The notes beneath the pieces were generated by a model. That model was not told the DNA's origin. It saw only the letters and a program-made list of their open reading frames with translations, and ran no database searches. Shown here piece after piece: positions 1 through 7,040 of a stretch of DNA of 56,247 bases. Origin of the DNA: a virus; the IMG/VR virus record IMGVR_UViG_3300012349_000002, positions 1 through 56,247 of that record. One strand, given 5' to 3'. A program made the position numbers and the translations under genes. How positions within the stretch are numbered: the stretch's first letter is position 1; the number at the start of each line of letters is the position of its first letter.

Positions 1-123
1 CCTGAACAAAACACAGCAAGAAAGAGATGCAGCATTGAGCGAAAATCTTAAACTCCAAGAAGCTAACGGCGACGCTGCGGCAGAATATGTTCGGTTGATA
101 GCTCAAATAGATTACGAAAAAGG
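1..123. repeat. Terminal direct repeat, left copy
   Basis: Bases 1-123 are identical to 56125-56247. A gene reads through the join in one frame, so this is either assembly overlap of a circular or circularly permuted genome, or a short physical terminal repeat. The exact match and the read-through gene favour circular closure. Confidence 0.95.
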
Positions 124-274
124 TCAGCGCAAATTGCTGTGGCAAAGCTTCCAAGAACTTGAAGCACAGCGCGATGAGCTACTGGCAGCGTGCAAAAGGA
201 GTTTGACGGCTGATATTGCAACTTGTGATCGCATGCTTCGCGCCGCAATCGACAAAGTGGAGGGAAACCAATGA
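1..274 (+). CDS. Coiled-coil small protein, 3' part of a gene crossing the contig join
   Basis: The reading frame is open at base 1 and continues from an ATG at 56048 at the other end of the window. Joining the ends gives 77 + 274 nt, a 116-residue protein. The sequence is rich in Glu, Gln, Ala and Leu and is likely a helical coiled coil, with no family I recognise. Its stop TGA overlaps the next ATG (ATGA at 271-274), so it belongs to the early rightward operon. A start inside the window (TTG at 35) is possible but unnecessary once the ends are joined. Confidence 0.75.
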   Translation, partial: LNKTQQERDAALSENLKLQEANGDAAAEYVRLIAQIDYEKGQRKLLWQSFQELEAQRDELLAACKRSLTADIATCDRMLRAAIDKVEGNQ

Positions 275-480
275 AAACACGATTGATTGCAACGGAAACT
301 TGGACGGAAATAATTCCAGCAGGAGAATTCGAATTTGTTTCTATTCATGGGACAAGAGACGGTTCTGTGACTATCCCGGAACAAATTCTCAACTACTACA
401 AAGGGCAACGCTTCACGGCACGCAATAAGCGTCAATTGAATGCAGCCCTCGCAACCGGCAAATGGGAAATAGAAAGGTAA
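271..480 (+). CDS. Hypothetical early protein, 69 aa
   Basis: ATG at 271 overlaps the preceding stop as ATGA and has a GGAGG Shine-Dalgarno just upstream, so the start is well supported. The protein is small and soluble with mixed beta/alpha character. It begins MKTR, as does the gene at 1560, and contains a predicted turn around GTRDGS. No family recognised; probably one of the small host-takeover genes typical of phage early regions. Confidence 0.6.
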   Translation: MKTRLIATETWTEIIPAGEFEFVSIHGTRDGSVTIPEQILNYYKGQRFTARNKRQLNAALATGKWEIER

Positions 481-486
481 AATAAA

Positions 487-630
487 ATGAACACGCAAGT
501 AATTGAATCAGCTTGGAGGCGGTGGCGGAAACCAAAACGATACTTCGGCACGTTTTTTGAAGTCGTCAAGGCTTGGGAATGCGGCCGCGAACCGTATCCA
601 GCGGTACGAAAAGCAGGAGGTACGAAATGA
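487..630 (+). CDS. Small basic hypothetical protein, 47 aa
   Basis: This 47-codon gene starts at ATG 487, six bases after the previous stop, and ends in TGA overlapping the next ATG at 627. It is strongly basic and aromatic (motif WRRWRKPKRYF). No family recognised. Support comes from its fit in the coupled gene chain and the absence of any competing frame. Confidence 0.5.
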   Translation: MNTQVIESAWRRWRKPKRYFGTFFEVVKAWECGREPYPAVRKAGGTK

Positions 631-827
631 GCGAGACTGTTTTCACGGCAGCGACTAGCGACATAGACATGGCAAACTTGGGAACTAGCATCACGGCTAG
701 CCAAATCTTAGAGGGAGAGCCTCGCTTTCGCAAAAATCAACGCAAACACACACGAATCGCAGGCTTGGCGGAATATCTCGTGTGGTACAATAACCCGAAA
801 TGCACCAATCCAGGGAGGTTAAAATGA
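627..827 (+). CDS. Hypothetical early protein, 66 aa
   Basis: ATG 627 is preceded by an AGGAGGT Shine-Dalgarno at about 615-621 and overlaps the upstream TGA, so I prefer it to an in-frame upstream ATG at 573. The N-terminal half is acidic and Ser/Thr-rich; the C-terminal half is basic (RFRKNQRKHTR). Function unknown. Confidence 0.6.
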   Translation: MSETVFTAATSDIDMANLGTSITASQILEGEPRFRKNQRKHTRIAGLAEYLVWYNNPKCTNPGRLK

Positions 828-1003
828 GCCATTGTGAACCGTATCCAATGGTACGAACAAATAAAATTACGCGCCGGACGTGCGAATCATGCGGTGCAAG
901 CGTTCGTGAAATCTATTATTCGATCACTTGGCATGGTGCCTTGACTATAAAGAACGGGAAATTACGCGCATTGCGGAAAGGCACGCTATGTTCGCAAAAC
1001 TGA
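824..1003 (+). CDS. Zinc-ribbon-like small protein, 59 aa
   Basis: Starts at ATG 824, overlapping the previous TGA, with GGGAGG upstream. It carries CESCG (a CxxC knuckle) and further cysteines near both ends, compatible with one bound zinc, plus a basic segment RTNKITRR. It resembles the many small phage zinc-ribbon proteins of unknown target. Confidence 0.55.
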   Translation: MSHCEPYPMVRTNKITRRTCESCGASVREIYYSITWHGALTIKNGKLRALRKGTLCSQN

Positions 1004-1013
1004 GAGGTACGAA

Positions 1014-1388
1014 ATGAGGCACGATCCACGAATTTACGAGCGCGATTCCAGAGAATTTCGCGATCTATCGTTTGCGCAAGCGGAACGAGAAAAGGAAATC
1101 AACGCTGGACTTGAAAACAATTTGCCCGTGCCTTTGCTGGCCGAGCCGCTGGACAGCGTGCAGGAAGGCGGCGAAGCGCGAGAGAGCAAACGAAACGGAA
1201 AGCCCAACCGTGACGCTCGCAAGGCGGAAAGGGACTCTCGCGGCGGGCAAACTTTTGATGACGGAGGCGAAAGCTATTGCGAATACTTGGATGAGGTACG
1301 AAAACGCGATGAAGAACGCGGCCTAGAATCGAATCCCTACAGTTATGAGGAATATGAGGCAAGGAGAGCGGAGCGCAATGAAGATTGA
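1014..1388 (+). CDS. Highly charged hypothetical protein, 124 aa
   Basis: ATG 1014 follows a GAGG Shine-Dalgarno inside the GGTACGAAATGA block also seen at 619-630. The protein is dominated by Arg, Glu and Asp in long helical, probably disordered or coiled stretches and has no hydrophobic core segment or catalytic motif. Function unknown. It overlaps the next gene by 11 bases. Confidence 0.55.
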   Translation: MRHDPRIYERDSREFRDLSFAQAEREKEINAGLENNLPVPLLAEPLDSVQEGGEARESKRNGKPNRDARKAERDSRGGQTFDDGGESYCEYLDEVRKRDEERGLESNPYSYEEYEARRAERNED

Positions 1389-1563
1389 GTTCGAGCGCGG
1401 GACGAATCCAGAATGGCCGTGTTGCGCGCAGGTGCATTTTATCGGACGCCAGCAGTGGGTATGCGCATGCGGCAAGACTTGGGAGGAAGCGGAGTTGAAT
1501 GTTAGGGCAAAGATCGCGGCATTGAACGAGGTACCGCCACCACCGGAGCCGGTTGAACTATGA
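1378..1563 (+). CDS. Cys-containing small protein, 61 aa
   Basis: Start at ATG 1378 chosen because AAGGAGA lies upstream and it overlaps the previous stop; an upstream in-frame ATG exists at 1345. Two cysteine pairs (PCCAQ and CACGK) suggest a metal site, followed by an Ala/Glu helix and a proline-rich tail. Resembles phage proteins of the zinc-finger/DUF1508-like size class, but I cannot assign it. Confidence 0.5.
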   Translation: MKIEFERGTNPEWPCCAQVHFIGRQQWVCACGKTWEEAELNVRAKIAALNEVPPPPEPVEL

Positions 1564-1775
1564 AAACACGAGAATCTTTCAATGATGACTTGGGAATTAA
1601 AATCTTTAACGAAGATGGAACCGTCAATCCGCCGCCGTCGGTACACTTTTACCGAGTGGAAGGCGGCTATCGCGGCTGTTGGGACATGTCTCATTCAATG
1701 GTTTGGAATGGACGATTCCACGAAATGCATCCCGATCATGTTCATTCGCCATTCTGCCCTGAAGGAAAACCATAA
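1560..1775 (+). CDS. Hypothetical early protein, 71 aa
   Basis: ATG 1560 overlaps the preceding stop as ATGA. The protein is rich in His, Trp, Met and Pro in its second half (motif MHPDHVHSPFCPEG), which could bind metal. No family recognised. The stop at 1773-1775 abuts the start of the SSB-like gene. Confidence 0.5.
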   Translation: MKTRESFNDDLGIKIFNEDGTVNPPPSVHFYRVEGGYRGCWDMSHSMVWNGRFHEMHPDHVHSPFCPEGKP

Positions 1776-2456
1776 ATGAGAGAACTAACCATCAGCAAAA
1801 TTCAAGAGTTGAGCAACGGAGAGATCATTCCGTCGTTTCGCGGTACGATTACCAAGGTTTACGAGCAAAAACGTGGTTTGGGTGAGTACGGCGAATGGCA
1901 TCTACAGAATATGATCGTTGAGGATCACACTGGAAAAGTTCAGGTGACATGGGGTGGCGAGGACGATGTGAGCAGCATCGAAGGAGAGACCCGGCTTTTT
2001 GAATCGTCGGAAACCAAACACGGACTGCAAGGTTGCAGATGGGAGATAAAAAAGGTCAATGGAATGGTTTACAAGAGTGTGAAATTGACCGGCTCATGTA
2101 AAATTAAACCTTTGAGCGGTTCGGCATGGGCCGGAGATGAAGCCGCGTCGCGAGGTACGTCTGGAGGTGTCGCCAGGGCGACCGACGTAGCAGGACAACC
2201 GAAAGGTACAGCCTTAGAAGCCTCGCCCGCTCAAAAACCTTATGATCGACAAGCGCGAATTGAACGGCAGCATTCCCAGGAAATGGCAATTCGTGCGATA
2301 GTTGCAACAGGTCCGGCCGATGAAATGGCCATGACGACTTTCCGCAATTTGATTAGCGATTGGACGGATTGGTTCCAAGCCGACTTGGACAACGAGCCAA
2401 GAATAGAAAACGCCGAACCCAATCCAACGGCGGAAGATCACGAGGTTCCATTTTGA
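1776..2456 (+). CDS. OB-fold single-stranded DNA-binding protein (SSB-like)
   Basis: The N-terminal ~115 residues read as an OB fold (beta-rich; FRGTITKVYEQK start, then VQVTWGG, then VKLTGSCKIKPL). A long polar linker follows. The last residues, EDHEVPF, match the acidic, aromatic-tipped tail of bacterial and phage SSBs that docks replication and repair partners. The likely role is coating phage ssDNA during replication and recombination. The gene directly precedes a tail-anchored small protein and a RecB/Cas4-type nuclease, fitting a recombination module. At 226 aa it is somewhat longer than E. coli SSB; the extra length is in the linker. Confidence 0.7.
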   Translation: MRELTISKIQELSNGEIIPSFRGTITKVYEQKRGLGEYGEWHLQNMIVEDHTGKVQVTWGGEDDVSSIEGETRLFESSETKHGLQGCRWEIKKVNGMVYKSVKLTGSCKIKPLSGSAWAGDEAASRGTSGGVARATDVAGQPKGTALEASPAQKPYDRQARIERQHSQEMAIRAIVATGPADEMAMTTFRNLISDWTDWFQADLDNEPRIENAEPNPTAEDHEVPF

Positions 2457-2908
2457 GCACATCAAGCAAAGAAGAGGCAAGAAAGCTACTACAAAAAGAA
2501 GGCGAGGTTTATACGTGCGGAACCGGATTCAATCCTAAAAATGAAGAAACAGGTGTGACGACATTTAAGGGTGTATTACCTGCACAGCCGCAGGAGCAAC
2601 TTCCACCGGATGGACGCGAGTTTTATCGTCGCCTAGGACGTGGCGAAAAAGTGATTCTCGGCGACGTTTATATCGGCTCGCAATTTCAGCTTATTGCGGC
2701 AAACCCTTACAACGACAGAGTTGTAGCTGAGGGTAAAAACGAAGGGGAAGGAAAGGGTCCAGCAGTCATTTTCTTTCGGCCAGTTCAACCACCCGCACAG
2801 CCGCAGGAACTAGCCCAACTCGGAGAAAGGGAAATTACCACAGGAGCCATAATCATCGTATTTCTGTGTGTCGCTTGTGGCGCGGCGATTTATAAAGGCT
2901 GGCTATGA
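2453..2908 (+). CDS. Membrane-anchored hypothetical protein, 151 aa
   Basis: Start taken as TTG 2453, which overlaps the SSB stop as TTGA; no closer ATG exists in frame. The N-terminal ~125 residues are soluble, with Pro/Gln linkers (PAQPQE occurs twice). The C-terminus is a single hydrophobic helix (GAIIIVFLCVACGAAIY) ending in KGWL. Predicted topology is a C-terminal tail anchor in the inner membrane. Function unknown. Its stop overlaps the nuclease start. Confidence 0.55.
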   Translation: MSTSSKEEARKLLQKEGEVYTCGTGFNPKNEETGVTTFKGVLPAQPQEQLPPDGREFYRRLGRGEKVILGDVYIGSQFQLIAANPYNDRVVAEGKNEGEGKGPAVIFFRPVQPPAQPQELAQLGEREITTGAIIIVFLCVACGAAIYKGWL

Positions 2909-3753
2909 CTGAAGTATTGACTGCACAGGAGAAAACACGTGAGGGGCCAGGGATACCCTCCGAGGCGATGCATTGGTACACCCGCAAAGGGCAACCAATG
3001 TATGAGGTTCAAGGCAAAAACGGCAAGATGCGCCCTACCACCTTAGCCGATGCGCGCAAGCTTGATCTTGTTCCCGGCTACAGCACTATTGCGAAACAAG
3101 TCTGGAATTTCGGGCTGCTCCGCTACATGAAAAAAGAGGTGGCGATGAGCGCGCTTACAATCCCGAGAATTGACGATGAGAATGACGAAGCGTTCATAGA
3201 TAGAATCATCGAGGAAGGCGGAGAACATGCGCGTTTGGCTGCTGAACGCGGTACATCTTTGCACAAAGCGATTGCGGATTATCATGTTACTGGGCGATGC
3301 GCGCCGGAATGGATAGAGCATATAAAAGCTGTTAACGCCGCGATGGAACAATACGGTATCGACGTTGCGGCGGGCAGAGCAGAAGTAAGCTTTGCGTCCC
3401 AACTAGGATATGGCGGCAAAGTCGATCTGCACAGCGATACAATCGGAGTTTGGGATTTTAAGACCAAAGAGAAGATCGACGACGAGAAACAACTCGTCTA
3501 CGACAATCACATTATGCAATGCGCCGCTTACGGGTTTGGACTGTTTGGCAAGCCTAGTGACATCTTCGGTCACACGCCTTCTCTCAAAATCGAGAAACCT
3601 TTCCCCGCCGGGAACGTTTTTATCGGCGTCGAAGACGAACAAGTGCGCATATTCGAGCACGAGTGGAACGATCTGCGCAATGGATTCTACATGTTCAAAA
3701 ACTTGTTGGAATATTGGGAGCGCAGCAAGAAATTCGGGCCGTACGCGAAATGA
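2905..3753 (+). CDS. PD-(D/E)XK exonuclease, RecB/Cas4-like
   Basis: The 282-residue protein shows the family signature in order: RGTSLHKAI (about 115-123), GGKVDLH (170-176) with the metal-binding Asp, DFKTKEK (184-190) as the (D/E)XK motif, and a downstream Q-x3-AYG helix (205-210). These motifs are typical of phage RecB-like/PDDEXK_1 exonucleases acting in recombination or end processing. It follows the SSB-like gene and starts on an ATGA overlap, so the two are probably co-translated. No Cys cluster for an Fe-S site is evident, which argues against a full Cas4. Confidence 0.75.
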   Translation: MTEVLTAQEKTREGPGIPSEAMHWYTRKGQPMYEVQGKNGKMRPTTLADARKLDLVPGYSTIAKQVWNFGLLRYMKKEVAMSALTIPRIDDENDEAFIDRIIEEGGEHARLAAERGTSLHKAIADYHVTGRCAPEWIEHIKAVNAAMEQYGIDVAAGRAEVSFASQLGYGGKVDLHSDTIGVWDFKTKEKIDDEKQLVYDNHIMQCAAYGFGLFGKPSDIFGHTPSLKIEKPFPAGNVFIGVEDEQVRIFEHEWNDLRNGFYMFKNLLEYWERSKKFGPYAK

Positions 3754-3833
3754 AAACTGGAGAATTGTTTGTTTTGGGTTTCGTACTAACTGCTGGATTA
3801 CTTTGGGTAATTTGGGTAGTCATGCTGCAATGA
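3750..3833 (+). CDS. Tiny single-span membrane protein, 27 aa
   Basis: ATG 3750 overlaps the nuclease stop (ATGA) and its own TGA overlaps the next ATG at 3830, so it sits exactly in the gene chain. After MKTGE almost the whole peptide is one hydrophobic helix (LFVLGFVLTAGLLWVIWVVML). Function unknown. Confidence 0.5.
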   Translation: MKTGELFVLGFVLTAGLLWVIWVVMLQ

Positions 3834-4195
3834 ATCCCGATCAATCAGAAATTTCAACGATTGAGCAGAGGTTAAAATCCTCAACGAAACGGTTGCACGC
3901 GCTCTCCGCCCAAGTCGGAGCGGCCAAGCAGGTACGAAATTACGACGCGGACCGCCGGAAAAACCTGCTTGCGAAATACGTCGTCAGATACCTCGAGGCG
4001 GGTGAGAGCGCAACCGCCGCCGAACAATATGCGCGTGCGGACGGCGCATATCAATCCGAGCTAGAGTTTCTAGCCAAAGGTCACGAATCTGCGGAGCAGA
4101 CAATAGCGGAATGGGATGCTGAGTTCGCCAGCTTCGAGGCGGCGCGATCACTTTTGAGTATGCAAAAAGAGACAATGAGGACGTTGGAGGGATGA
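3830..4195 (+). CDS. Coiled-coil hypothetical protein, 121 aa
   Basis: Start ATG 3830 overlaps the upstream stop; the frame is open far upstream inside the nuclease gene but that part is antifunctional shadow. The protein is helical throughout, with Ala/Glu/Gln heptads (STIEQRLKSSTKRLHALSAQ) and no catalytic motif. Probably a small oligomeric accessory protein. Confidence 0.5.
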   Translation: MNPDQSEISTIEQRLKSSTKRLHALSAQVGAAKQVRNYDADRRKNLLAKYVVRYLEAGESATAAEQYARADGAYQSELEFLAKGHESAEQTIAEWDAEFASFEAARSLLSMQKETMRTLEG

Positions 4196-4374
4196 GAGAA
4201 AAACACGTTCTGTGGAGAGTAGGCAACGGCTGGATTAGGACGCTAGACGATTATCCCCATTTGGTAAATGACAAAGCAAATATATTCGTGTTCGATAATC
4301 TGCGACAATTTGCAGATTGGAACGCAAGAGAAGAACTTAAAATCGAAAATGAAAAAAAGCCCGCTAAAACGTAA
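4192..4374 (+). CDS. Hypothetical early protein, 60 aa
   Basis: Begins on an ATGA overlap at 4192. Small soluble protein with aromatic residues in the first half and a charged Lys/Glu tail. It overlaps the start of the following HNH-like gene by 26 bases. No family recognised. Confidence 0.5.
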   Translation: MREKHVLWRVGNGWIRTLDDYPHLVNDKANIFVFDNLRQFADWNAREELKIENEKKPAKT

Positions 4375-4651
4375 AACGACGTTGCGCCGCGTGTCCGATA
4401 GACGCGCTGCCGAACTGCGGGTTTACAATTCTATGCGCCGAATCTTCTTGCAGAATCATCCCTGCTGCGAAATTCCATCACGGGACGGTCTGCCGTCTTG
4501 CATGAAGCGATCCGCGCACATCCATCACGCGAAGGGCAGACTCGGCAAACTTCTCAACGATACACGTTGGTGGTGGGCGGTATGTAATGATTGCCACGCA
4601 TATTTGCACGAGCACGGGAAAGAATCACGCATGAAAGGGCTGATGTTATGA
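4349..4651 (+). CDS. HNH-fold-like nuclease, 100 aa
   Basis: The first ~20 residues are very basic (KKSPLKRKTTLRRVSDRR), then CCEIP, SAHIHH and CNDCHAYLHEH follow. A zinc-binding Cys set around an (A/E)-HIHH stretch and a final CxxCHxxxH is the layout of compact phage HNH endonucleases. Start at ATG 4349 rather than 4268 because the N-terminus then begins with the basic arm. Such proteins act in packaging, recombination or host DNA degradation; which applies here is unclear. Confidence 0.6.
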   Translation: MKKSPLKRKTTLRRVSDRRAAELRVYNSMRRIFLQNHPCCEIPSRDGLPSCMKRSAHIHHAKGRLGKLLNDTRWWWAVCNDCHAYLHEHGKESRMKGLML

Positions 4652-4824
4652 AGTTCTGGGCGATAGCGAAGTGGTCAGCCATCTCCGTTTATGTTTGTCT
4701 ATGCATCAGTTTCGCCATTTTAATGTTAACGAAGGGGGGACTTCGATATACTCCAATGGCATTTGGAGTCTTGCTTTGCGCAGTATTTGTCATCCTTTTG
4801 TCAAGAACCGATCAATCATCGTGA
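4648..4824 (+). CDS. Small two-helix membrane protein, 58 aa
   Basis: ATG 4648 overlaps the HNH-like stop. Two hydrophobic segments (AISVYVCLCISFAILML and PMAFGVLLCAVFVILL) are joined by a short basic loop, predicting a hairpin in the inner membrane. Function unknown; its early-region position argues against the main lysis holin. Confidence 0.5.
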   Translation: MKFWAIAKWSAISVYVCLCISFAILMLTKGGLRYTPMAFGVLLCAVFVILLSRTDQSS

Positions 4825-4831
4825 AAGATTT

Positions 4832-4924
4832 ATGACATTTGGAGACTGGTGTTTCATTATCAGTTGGACCGTAGGAATTATCATCATCGCGATCGGGACT
4901 CTACTCACGATACTCGTAGAGTAA
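4832..4924 (+). CDS. Tiny single-span membrane protein, 30 aa
   Basis: ATG 4832 to TAA 4922-4924. The peptide starts MTFGDW and is then one strongly hydrophobic helix (VGIIIIAIGTLLTILV). It fills the gap between two better-supported genes. No family recognised and no strong ribosome-binding site, so moderate confidence. Confidence 0.4.
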   Translation: MTFGDWCFIISWTVGIIIIAIGTLLTILVE

Positions 4925-4934
4925 AACTGCAAAC

Positions 4935-5174
4935 ATGGATACAGCTATCGAGAAGTTTCTCATATCCAATGGCAATGACATTTGTCGATGGGATCGCGGA
5001 ACCGTCGTCATCGAGAGTCTATATGCCAAACAATTCGAAAATCTAGGCGGGAACTTGAATCTGTTCGTTGCCATGTTTGAGGATAACGGAAATTCCCAAG
5101 ATGCGACTGATGAATATCTGAAATATCAGCGCATGGCCGAGTTTTTCTATTCAATTAGGGAGAAAAATGATTAA
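4935..5174 (+). CDS. Hypothetical early protein, 79 aa
   Basis: Acidic soluble protein without recognised domain. It overlaps the next gene by 8 bases. Composition is normal for a folded alpha/beta protein (FLISNGNDICRWDRGTVVIE). Confidence 0.5.
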   Translation: MDTAIEKFLISNGNDICRWDRGTVVIESLYAKQFENLGGNLNLFVAMFEDNGNSQDATDEYLKYQRMAEFFYSIREKND

Positions 5175-5376
5175 AGATAAATTCAGTGATCTGAAGATTT
5201 CACGTCAACGCAAGTGGCAGCTCCGCAAAGAGAGCAAGGGCCTGTGTTCGATATGTGGTGAACCGGCAATCAGCGGGGCGCGTTGCGTAACCCACATGAT
5301 CGCCAACCGTGAACAGCAGCGAAAACTTAAGGGTTGCGTTGGACGTTACAATTCTAAAAGCTATCGCCATGTCTAA
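5167..5376 (+). CDS. Small basic zinc-knuckle protein, 69 aa
   Basis: Strongly basic, with CSICGEPAISGARCVTH, a CxxC...CxxH arrangement of the treble-clef type, inside a Lys/Arg-rich background. It looks like a reduced HNH or ribosomal-type zinc knuckle, found in many phages next to host-takeover genes. I see no complete nuclease active site. Confidence 0.5.
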   Translation: MIKDKFSDLKISRQRKWQLRKESKGLCSICGEPAISGARCVTHMIANREQQRKLKGCVGRYNSKSYRHV

Positions 5377-5725
5377 TACTTTCGGAGAACTCTGGAATCG
5401 AATTCAGCGAACGTTGGAAAATCCAATGGATGTACCTCCAAGTGTGGATGACATCTGCCAGAATCGTCATAAAGGGAATGAAGAGTCGCGCGCCGCATTT
5501 GATACCATCAAAGGCACGCTAAGCGTCCAGCAAGAACGAGTGCTCCGTGCGATCCGAGATAGCGACACTGGCCTCACGGTCGATGAGATCGCAGTAAATC
5601 TCGGCGCTACACCAAACCAAATCTCCGGGCGCGCATCGGAACTGAAGAGGCAAGGCCGAATAATCAAGGCCGGTACTCGACTGACTCGCTCGGGTTGCTC
5701 GGCGGCTATTTTACAAGCGCTATGA
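5369..5725 (+). CDS. Winged-helix DNA-binding protein, 118 aa
   Basis: Start ATG 5369 overlaps the upstream gene by 8 bases. Residues ~55-105 form a winged helix-turn-helix: QERVLRAIRDSDTGLTVDEI, then NLGATPNQISGRASELKRQG with a wing after it. This is the fold of small phage regulators and MarR/DnaD-type domains. It sits just before the replication initiator and could regulate it, which is inference from position. Confidence 0.6.
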   Translation: MSNTFGELWNRIQRTLENPMDVPPSVDDICQNRHKGNEESRAAFDTIKGTLSVQQERVLRAIRDSDTGLTVDEIAVNLGATPNQISGRASELKRQGRIIKAGTRLTRSGCSAAILQAL

Positions 5726-6003
5726 AAAGTAAACATCGAAGCTATATAAGACGACAGCAGCGCGCGGTTAGCTGCGAACATTATTGGTTCTATGAGAGTT
5801 TAATCTGGCAAGCACGAGATGGCCGCGATGAAGTCGCAGTGGGCCGCTACTGCGCGAAATGCAGCAAGATGCAGACAGCCGTCGCACGTAACTGGTACGC
5901 TATACCAAAATCTTACGTCGATATGCGGGAAACCTTAGAGAAATCAATAAGTAACCACAGAATTATGGCGGCGAAAATTTCTGAAAATAAATCTTGCCAG
6001 TGA
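5722..6003 (+). CDS. Zinc-knuckle hypothetical protein, 93 aa
   Basis: ATG 5722 overlaps the previous TGA. The N-terminus is basic (KSKHRSYIRRQQRA); CEH near residue 17 and CAKCSK near residue 46 could bind one zinc. The rest is helical. No family recognised. About 26 bases separate its stop from the initiator gene. Confidence 0.5.
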   Translation: MKSKHRSYIRRQQRAVSCEHYWFYESLIWQARDGRDEVAVGRYCAKCSKMQTAVARNWYAIPKSYVDMRETLEKSISNHRIMAAKISENKSCQ

Positions 6004-6029
6004 TTGACGAATACTGTATTTGACCAGTG

Positions 6030-7040
6030 ATGTTCGCGAAGGTCTTTGAACAAATTTTCGATTCATCCATCGCCGAAGATTACAATTGCCGCCGAATGTT
6101 CATGGACTTGCTTGTGCTCGCCGATTCGACCGGAGCCGTCGATATGACACCGGAGGCCATCTCGCGACGTACGAATGTCCCGGTCGAAGAAGTTGTCAAA
6201 TATGTCAAAGAATTATGTCAACCCGATGCAAAGAGCAGATCGAAGCTCGAAGAAGGCAAACGATTGGTGCCATTGGATTCGAATCGAGACTGGGGCTGGA
6301 AGATCGTAAATTACGTTCATTATCGTAAGATTCGTGACGAAGCTGCTCGCAGAGAATACTTTAGAGATAAACAGCGAGAACACAGAATTCGCGAGAAGAA
6401 AGGCAAGAAACTGCCATCCGCCAATCTAAAAACCCGGATCGACGGGTTCATCTACTACGCCCAATCTGGTAATCAAATAAAGATCGGTTACAGCAATAAC
6501 CCACTCAATAGGATCGCAGAGATGAAAGTAGCGTCTCCCGACATAAAACTTTTGGCTGTTGAAAAAACCGGGCAGGATGTCGAGGGGGAAAGACATCGGA
6601 GATTCAAGGCGATTCATATTGCTGGAGAATGGTTTAAGGCGGATAAAGAACTTATGGACTTTATCTTATCCCTGCCCGTATTTGACAGAGTGTTGACAAA
6701 AGTTGACAACAATGGACAGGTGTTGACCCCTCCTTCTCCTTCTTCTTCTGCTTTATTCTGGGAAGAGTTAAAGAGAAACCCTCTTTATACTGGAGTCGAA
6801 ATTGACCGGGAATTGGAGAAGGCAAAACAGTGGTGTCGCCGAAAGGGAAGACGACTTACGCAAAGGTTTTTCGAGAATTGGTTGAGCAAGGCTGATCGCG
6901 TTCTCGTCGATGTTCCCGTAAAGAAGAAGCAATATCCCAAGTTCGCTCCTGATCTCACTGACGAACAGATCGCAAAAAACAAAGCAGTAATCGCGACAGA
7001 GAAAGCGAAGCTGCTAGAGAAATTTAAAATGCCAGTATGA
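6030..7040 (+). CDS. Replisome-organizer-type initiator with an inserted GIY-YIG (T5orf172-like) domain
   Basis: Residues ~1-115 match the winged-helix N-terminus of phage replication organizers (YNCRRMFMDLLVLADSTG, TPEAISRRTNVPVEEVVKYV, then a basic tail). Residues ~133-213 form a GIY-YIG-type domain of the T5orf172/Mug113 class (DGFIYYAQSG, QIKIGYS-x2-P-x-RI, then GEWF). A linker encoded by five phased 10-bp repeats follows. The C-terminal ~80 residues match the terminal region of DnaD-like initiators. The protein probably binds its own origin and recruits the host helicase loader. GTG 6027 directly before ATG 6030 is an alternative start. Confidence 0.65.
   Translation: MFAKVFEQIFDSSIAEDYNCRRMFMDLLVLADSTGAVDMTPEAISRRTNVPVEEVVKYVKELCQPDAKSRSKLEEGKRLVPLDSNRDWGWKIVNYVHYRKIRDEAARREYFRDKQREHRIREKKGKKLPSANLKTRIDGFIYYAQSGNQIKIGYSNNPLNRIAEMKVASPDIKLLAVEKTGQDVEGERHRRFKAIHIAGEWFKADKELMDFILSLPVFDRVLTKVDNNGQVLTPPSPSSSALFWEELKRNPLYTGVEIDRELEKAKQWCRRKGRRLTQRFFENWLSKADRVLVDVPVKKKQYPKFAPDLTDEQIAKNKAVIATEKAKLLEKFKMPV
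6681..6730 (+). repeat. Five phased 10-bp iterons, candidate replication origin
   Basis: Five consecutive 10-mers share the core TTGACA: tttgacagag, tgttgacaaa, agttgacaac, aatggacagg, tgttgacccc. They sit inside the initiator gene between its GIY-YIG-like and C-terminal domains, followed by a polypyrimidine run (6728-6749). Iterons inside the initiator gene are the known layout of the lambda O origin and related phages. Confidence 0.65.

Noticed and set aside
63-248. Reverse-strand open frames in the early region
   Set aside because: They mirror the rightward gene chain, have no ribosome-binding sites and no stop-start overlaps, and their protein composition is unnatural.
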